5,104 bases of DNA from Planococcus sp. (in: firmicutes) (GTDB lineage Bacteria; Bacillota; Bacilli; Bacillales_A; Planococcaceae): contig JASKZU010000120.1 of assembly GCA_030147455.1 (NCBI GenBank), forward strand, positions 1-5,104, written 5' to 3'. A model generated the notes under the pieces. It was given only the letters and a program-made list of their open reading frames with translations. It was not told where the DNA came from and searched no databases. The translations under genes and the position numbers were made by a program. Each line of letters begins with the position of its first letter. Position 1 is the stretch's first letter. Below are positions 4,893 through 5,104 of the stretch, piece after piece.

Positions 4893-5050
4893 AAGTGGAG
4901 TGGAAGCCGGCGACTAGCAGTGAAGGAGCAAAGCGACGCGAGCCGAAGCGGCTGAGGCCGTGCCCTGGCAGCTGGCAGCGCGACGTCCTGTCGCACCAGC
5001 TGCATGACCCACATCCTGTGGGCCTGAAAGCGTCCAGCTGGAACGGAACG
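4893..5050. repeat. GC-rich multi-hairpin intergenic element, possible dispersed repeat or structured RNA
   Basis: A non-coding block with a sharp composition change: 99 of 150 bases (4901-5050) are G or C, against 29 of 90 just before it (4811-4900). In order it holds AGCCG-aag-CGGCT (4941-4953); a compound hairpin GCAGCTGG (4968-4975) with CCAGCTGC (4996-5003) enclosing GCGAC (4980-4984) with GTCGC (4990-4994); CCCACA-tcc-TGTGGG (5008-5022); and the 10-bp palindrome TCCAGCTGGA (5033-5042). GCGAC occurs three times (4910, 4933, 4980). The TCCAGCTGGA part with its AAGCG flank resembles, from memory, a dispersed imperfect-palindrome repeat common between genes in Bacillales; I cannot confirm copy number here. 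The two minus-strand open frames across it have no ribosome binding site or family resemblance. Confidence 0.6.
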
Positions 5051-5076
5051 AAAAAAATTGCCGAAGCTTCTCGGCA
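5051..5076 (-). terminator. Minus-strand terminator for a gene beyond the right edge
   Basis: Read on the minus strand, TGCCGA (5076-5071) pairs with TCGGCA (5064-5059) around a 6-nt loop and is followed, one base later, by seven T residues (the A run 5051-5057). This is a standard intrinsic terminator pointing left. It implies a minus-strand gene ending just past position 5104, convergent with the SGNH gene; none of its coding sequence is identifiable here. Confidence 0.7.
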
Positions 5077-5104
5077 CATTGAAAAAGCAGAACCGGAAAA
5101 CTCC

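Noticed and set aside
4838..5079. Two overlapping minus-strand open frames of 79 and 76 residues
   Set aside because: Both are carried by the GC-rich hairpin block, overlap each other in different frames, have Cys/Arg/Pro/Phe-heavy composition, no ribosome binding site, and start inside the minus-strand terminator hairpin.

Overview
The window looks like chromosomal DNA of a low-to-mid-GC Gram-positive bacterium of the order Bacillales, most likely the Planococcaceae (Planococcus/Sporosarcina-like). The grounds are strong AGGAGG-type ribosome binding sites, two TTG-or-ATG start decisions, U-tailed intrinsic terminators, and recognisable Bacillales families (caa3-type CtaG, LacI regulator, YqcI/YcgG, SGNH hydrolase). 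The taxonomic call is inference; there is no rRNA or other marker here.

Layout, left to right. Positions 1-839 hold the last 16 codons of an upstream gene and a 260-residue seven-helix CtaG-like cytochrome oxidase assembly protein 3 nt behind it, apparently one operon. Positions 950-1837 encode a two-domain protein with an EVE-like N-terminus and an HNH_2-type C-terminus, the architecture of modification-dependent (type IV) restriction nucleases; its general-base histidine position is a tyrosine. It is followed by two tandem intrinsic terminators. Positions 2041-3015 encode a LacI-family regulator with a canonical helix-turn-helix but no recognisable hinge helix and a lysine-rich tail; a 17-bp dyad just behind its promoter could be its own operator. 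A very long bidirectional terminator (3016-3056) separates it from a convergent YqcI/YcgG-family gene (3061-3795, minus strand), a family that includes heme-dependent N-hydroxylases.

The 292-bp AT-rich gap 3796-4087 is a divergent regulatory region. It holds a near-consensus sigma-A promoter for the YqcI/YcgG gene (TTGATA-18-TATAAT) with a perfect 12-bp palindrome lying in the spacer, a 10-bp-phased GAATA triplet, and an extended -10 for the next gene. Positions 4088-4777 encode a cytoplasmic SGNH/GDSL-type esterase that starts at TTG and ends in a strong terminator.

The last ~290 bp contain no credible gene. They hold a sharply bounded GC-rich block (about 66% GC against 32% in the 90 bp before it) built from consecutive hairpins, then a minus-strand terminator that implies a convergent gene just beyond the right edge. 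This structured block is the least explained part of the window.

The genes do not form one pathway. Each of the four genes from 950 onward appears to be its own transcription unit, closed by its own terminator. No CRISPR array, tRNA, rRNA, transposase or complete mobile element is visible.
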